A stretch of 5,804 nucleotides of DNA from Caldifarciminota bacterium 4484_18 (GTDB lineage Bacteria; Hydrothermota; UBA3073; NMUJ01), in assembly GCA_002256535.1 (NCBI GenBank), contig NMUJ01000039.1, positions 1 through 5,804 of the forward strand, in the 5' to 3' direction. The position numbers were made by a program, and so were the translations under genes. Positions 4,925 through 5,804 of this stretch are shown one piece after another (positions within the stretch are counted from its first letter, which is position 1; the number at the start of each line of letters is the position of its first letter). A model generated the notes under the pieces. That model searched no databases. It was given only the letters and a program-made list of their open reading frames with translations, and had not been told where the DNA came from.

Positions 4925-5804
4925 TGCGTAGAGGGGTAGCAGAATTGCCGTTACATGGTGGACGTGCACCTAAGTGGTTGTTTGAACTTATGGTGAAACT
5001 TGCCAGGGAGATTGTTGTACTTCTTGTGGCTGAACTTGGGCGTGACGAATTCTTAGAGAAGATGGGTTCACCACATTGGTTTCAGAGTCTTGGTTGTGTG
5101 TTGGGATTTGATTGGCACTCGAGTGGGCTCACCACCACCGTGACTGCGGCTATCAAAGAGGCATTGCGAGGGTTAGAAGACGAGCTCGGTATCTACGTCG
5201 CAGGTGGTAAAGGTAAGACATCACGTAAGACACCGGATGAGTTGAGACTCAAATGTGACCGTGCTGGTGTAGATGCCGATAAGCTAATCTATATGAGTAG
5301 GTTGATCGCAAAAGTTGATAACACAGCAATACAGGATGGATATCAGCTTTATCACCATGTATTCATATTCACAGGGGAGGGCGAGTGGACTGTCATTCAA
5401 CAGGGTATGCGTCCAGAAGAACAGTTAGCACGTAGATATCATTGGATATCGCTCGAACTCGATAACCCCGTGGTTGAACCCCACAAGGGGATATGGACGA
5501 CACGTATTGAACCAAAGGTACTTAACATGGTAGCACGTGAGAGTGTACCCGCACAGGAGCGGGTGGTTGAACTTGCACGCGAACATCCGAATAAGCTTGT
5601 GAAGGAGTATCTCAAAATGCCAGAATTTCACAAAATCACCACAGAGATGATAAACCCCAACCGCCTGTATCAAGTGATGTTAACCACTTACGAAAAACAG
5701 CCCAAAAACTTCGAAACCTTCCTCACAACTGAGGGTGTAGGTCCCAAGACATTGCGTGCATTGACATTGGTGGCACAACTTATATATGGGACAGCACCCA
5801 GCTT
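4924..5804 (+). CDS. DUF763 protein with C-terminal helix-hairpin-helix, partial
   Basis: An open frame runs from ATG 4924 to the right edge (293 codons, no stop). The start MRRGVAELPLHGG matches the highly conserved DUF763 N-terminus. Other family blocks are FGFDWHSSG-like (here LGFDWHSSGLTTT, 60-72), AGGKGKTSRKTP (93-104), HHVFIF (144-149), W-T-V-I-Q-Q-G-M (155-162) and ARRYHWIS (169-176). Residues 268-289 (T-E-G-V-G-P-K-T-L-R-A-L) form a helix-hairpin-helix, a non-specific DNA-binding motif also found in DNA glycosylases and nucleases. DUF763 occurs mainly in archaea and thermophilic bacteria and has no established biochemistry known to me. The start shares one base with the stop of the acyltransferase remnant (TAATG) and has no strong Shine-Dalgarno, so it was probably translated by coupling within the lipid A operon. 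A nucleic-acid role is inference. Confidence 0.88.
   Translation, partial: MRRGVAELPLHGGRAPKWLFELMVKLAREIVVLLVAELGRDEFLEKMGSPHWFQSLGCVLGFDWHSSGLTTTVTAAIKEALRGLEDELGIYVAGGKGKTSRKTPDELRLKCDRAGVDADKLIYMSRLIAKVDNTAIQDGYQLYHHVFIFTGEGEWTVIQQGMRPEEQLARRYHWISLELDNPVVEPHKGIWTTRIEPKVLNMVARESVPAQERVVELAREHPNKLVKEYLKMPEFHKITTEMINPNRLYQVMLTTYEKQPKNFETFLTTEGVGPKTLRALTLVAQLIYGTAPS

Noticed and set aside
5425..5673. 82-codon open frame on the - strand opposite the DUF763 gene
   Set aside because: The + strand frame is a conserved family match through this region, so the antisense frame is a shadow.

Overview
The window looks like ordinary chromosome from a Gram-negative, LPS-making bacterium. The evidence for LPS is a lipid A block on the + strand (lpxA, a Gfo/Idh/MocA oxidoreductase, lpxB and an acyltransferase remnant). 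The tRNA-Pro has the bacterial C1-G72 pair. Two gene families common in archaea and thermophilic bacteria are also present (a TldD of the short HESCGH type and a DUF763 protein), and ATA isoleucine codons are frequent. Together these suggest, as inference only, a thermophilic and perhaps uncultivated lineage. I cannot name the taxon from this sequence.

Layout. On the - strand, a good sigma70-type promoter (1653-1682) drives tRNA-Pro(TGG) at 1571-1644. It is followed after 24 nt by tldD (1546 to 113) and then by the start of its partner tldE, which runs off the left edge. The two protein genes overlap as ATGA. On the + strand, reading away from the same 85-nt gap, are lpxA (1730-2503), a GnnA-like sugar-nucleotide dehydrogenase (2500-3450), lpxB (3425-4510), a broken DUF374-type lysophospholipid acyltransferase gene (4503-4924) and a DUF763 gene (from 4924) that runs off the right edge. 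Every junction in this block overlaps (4, 26, 8 and 1 nt), so it reads as one translationally coupled operon.

How the genes fit together. LpxA adds the first acyl chain to the UDP-sugar. The oxidoreductase probably makes the 3-keto sugar nucleotide on the way to a 3-amino sugar, which would give an amide-linked lipid A. LpxB condenses the two acylated sugars. The next gene would supply an acyltransferase, but it has lost its middle and its reading frame. TldD and TldE form a separate zinc-protease module. DUF763 has no known function, and its place at the end of a lipid A operon is the least expected part of the layout.

I found no mobile element, CRISPR array, repeat family or clear terminator, and no gene-free stretch longer than about 85 nt. 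Nothing here amounts to a convincing new system. The best leads are the acyltransferase deletion, the coupled DUF763 gene, the GnnA-like gene without a visible partner, and a substituted active-site histidine in LpxA.
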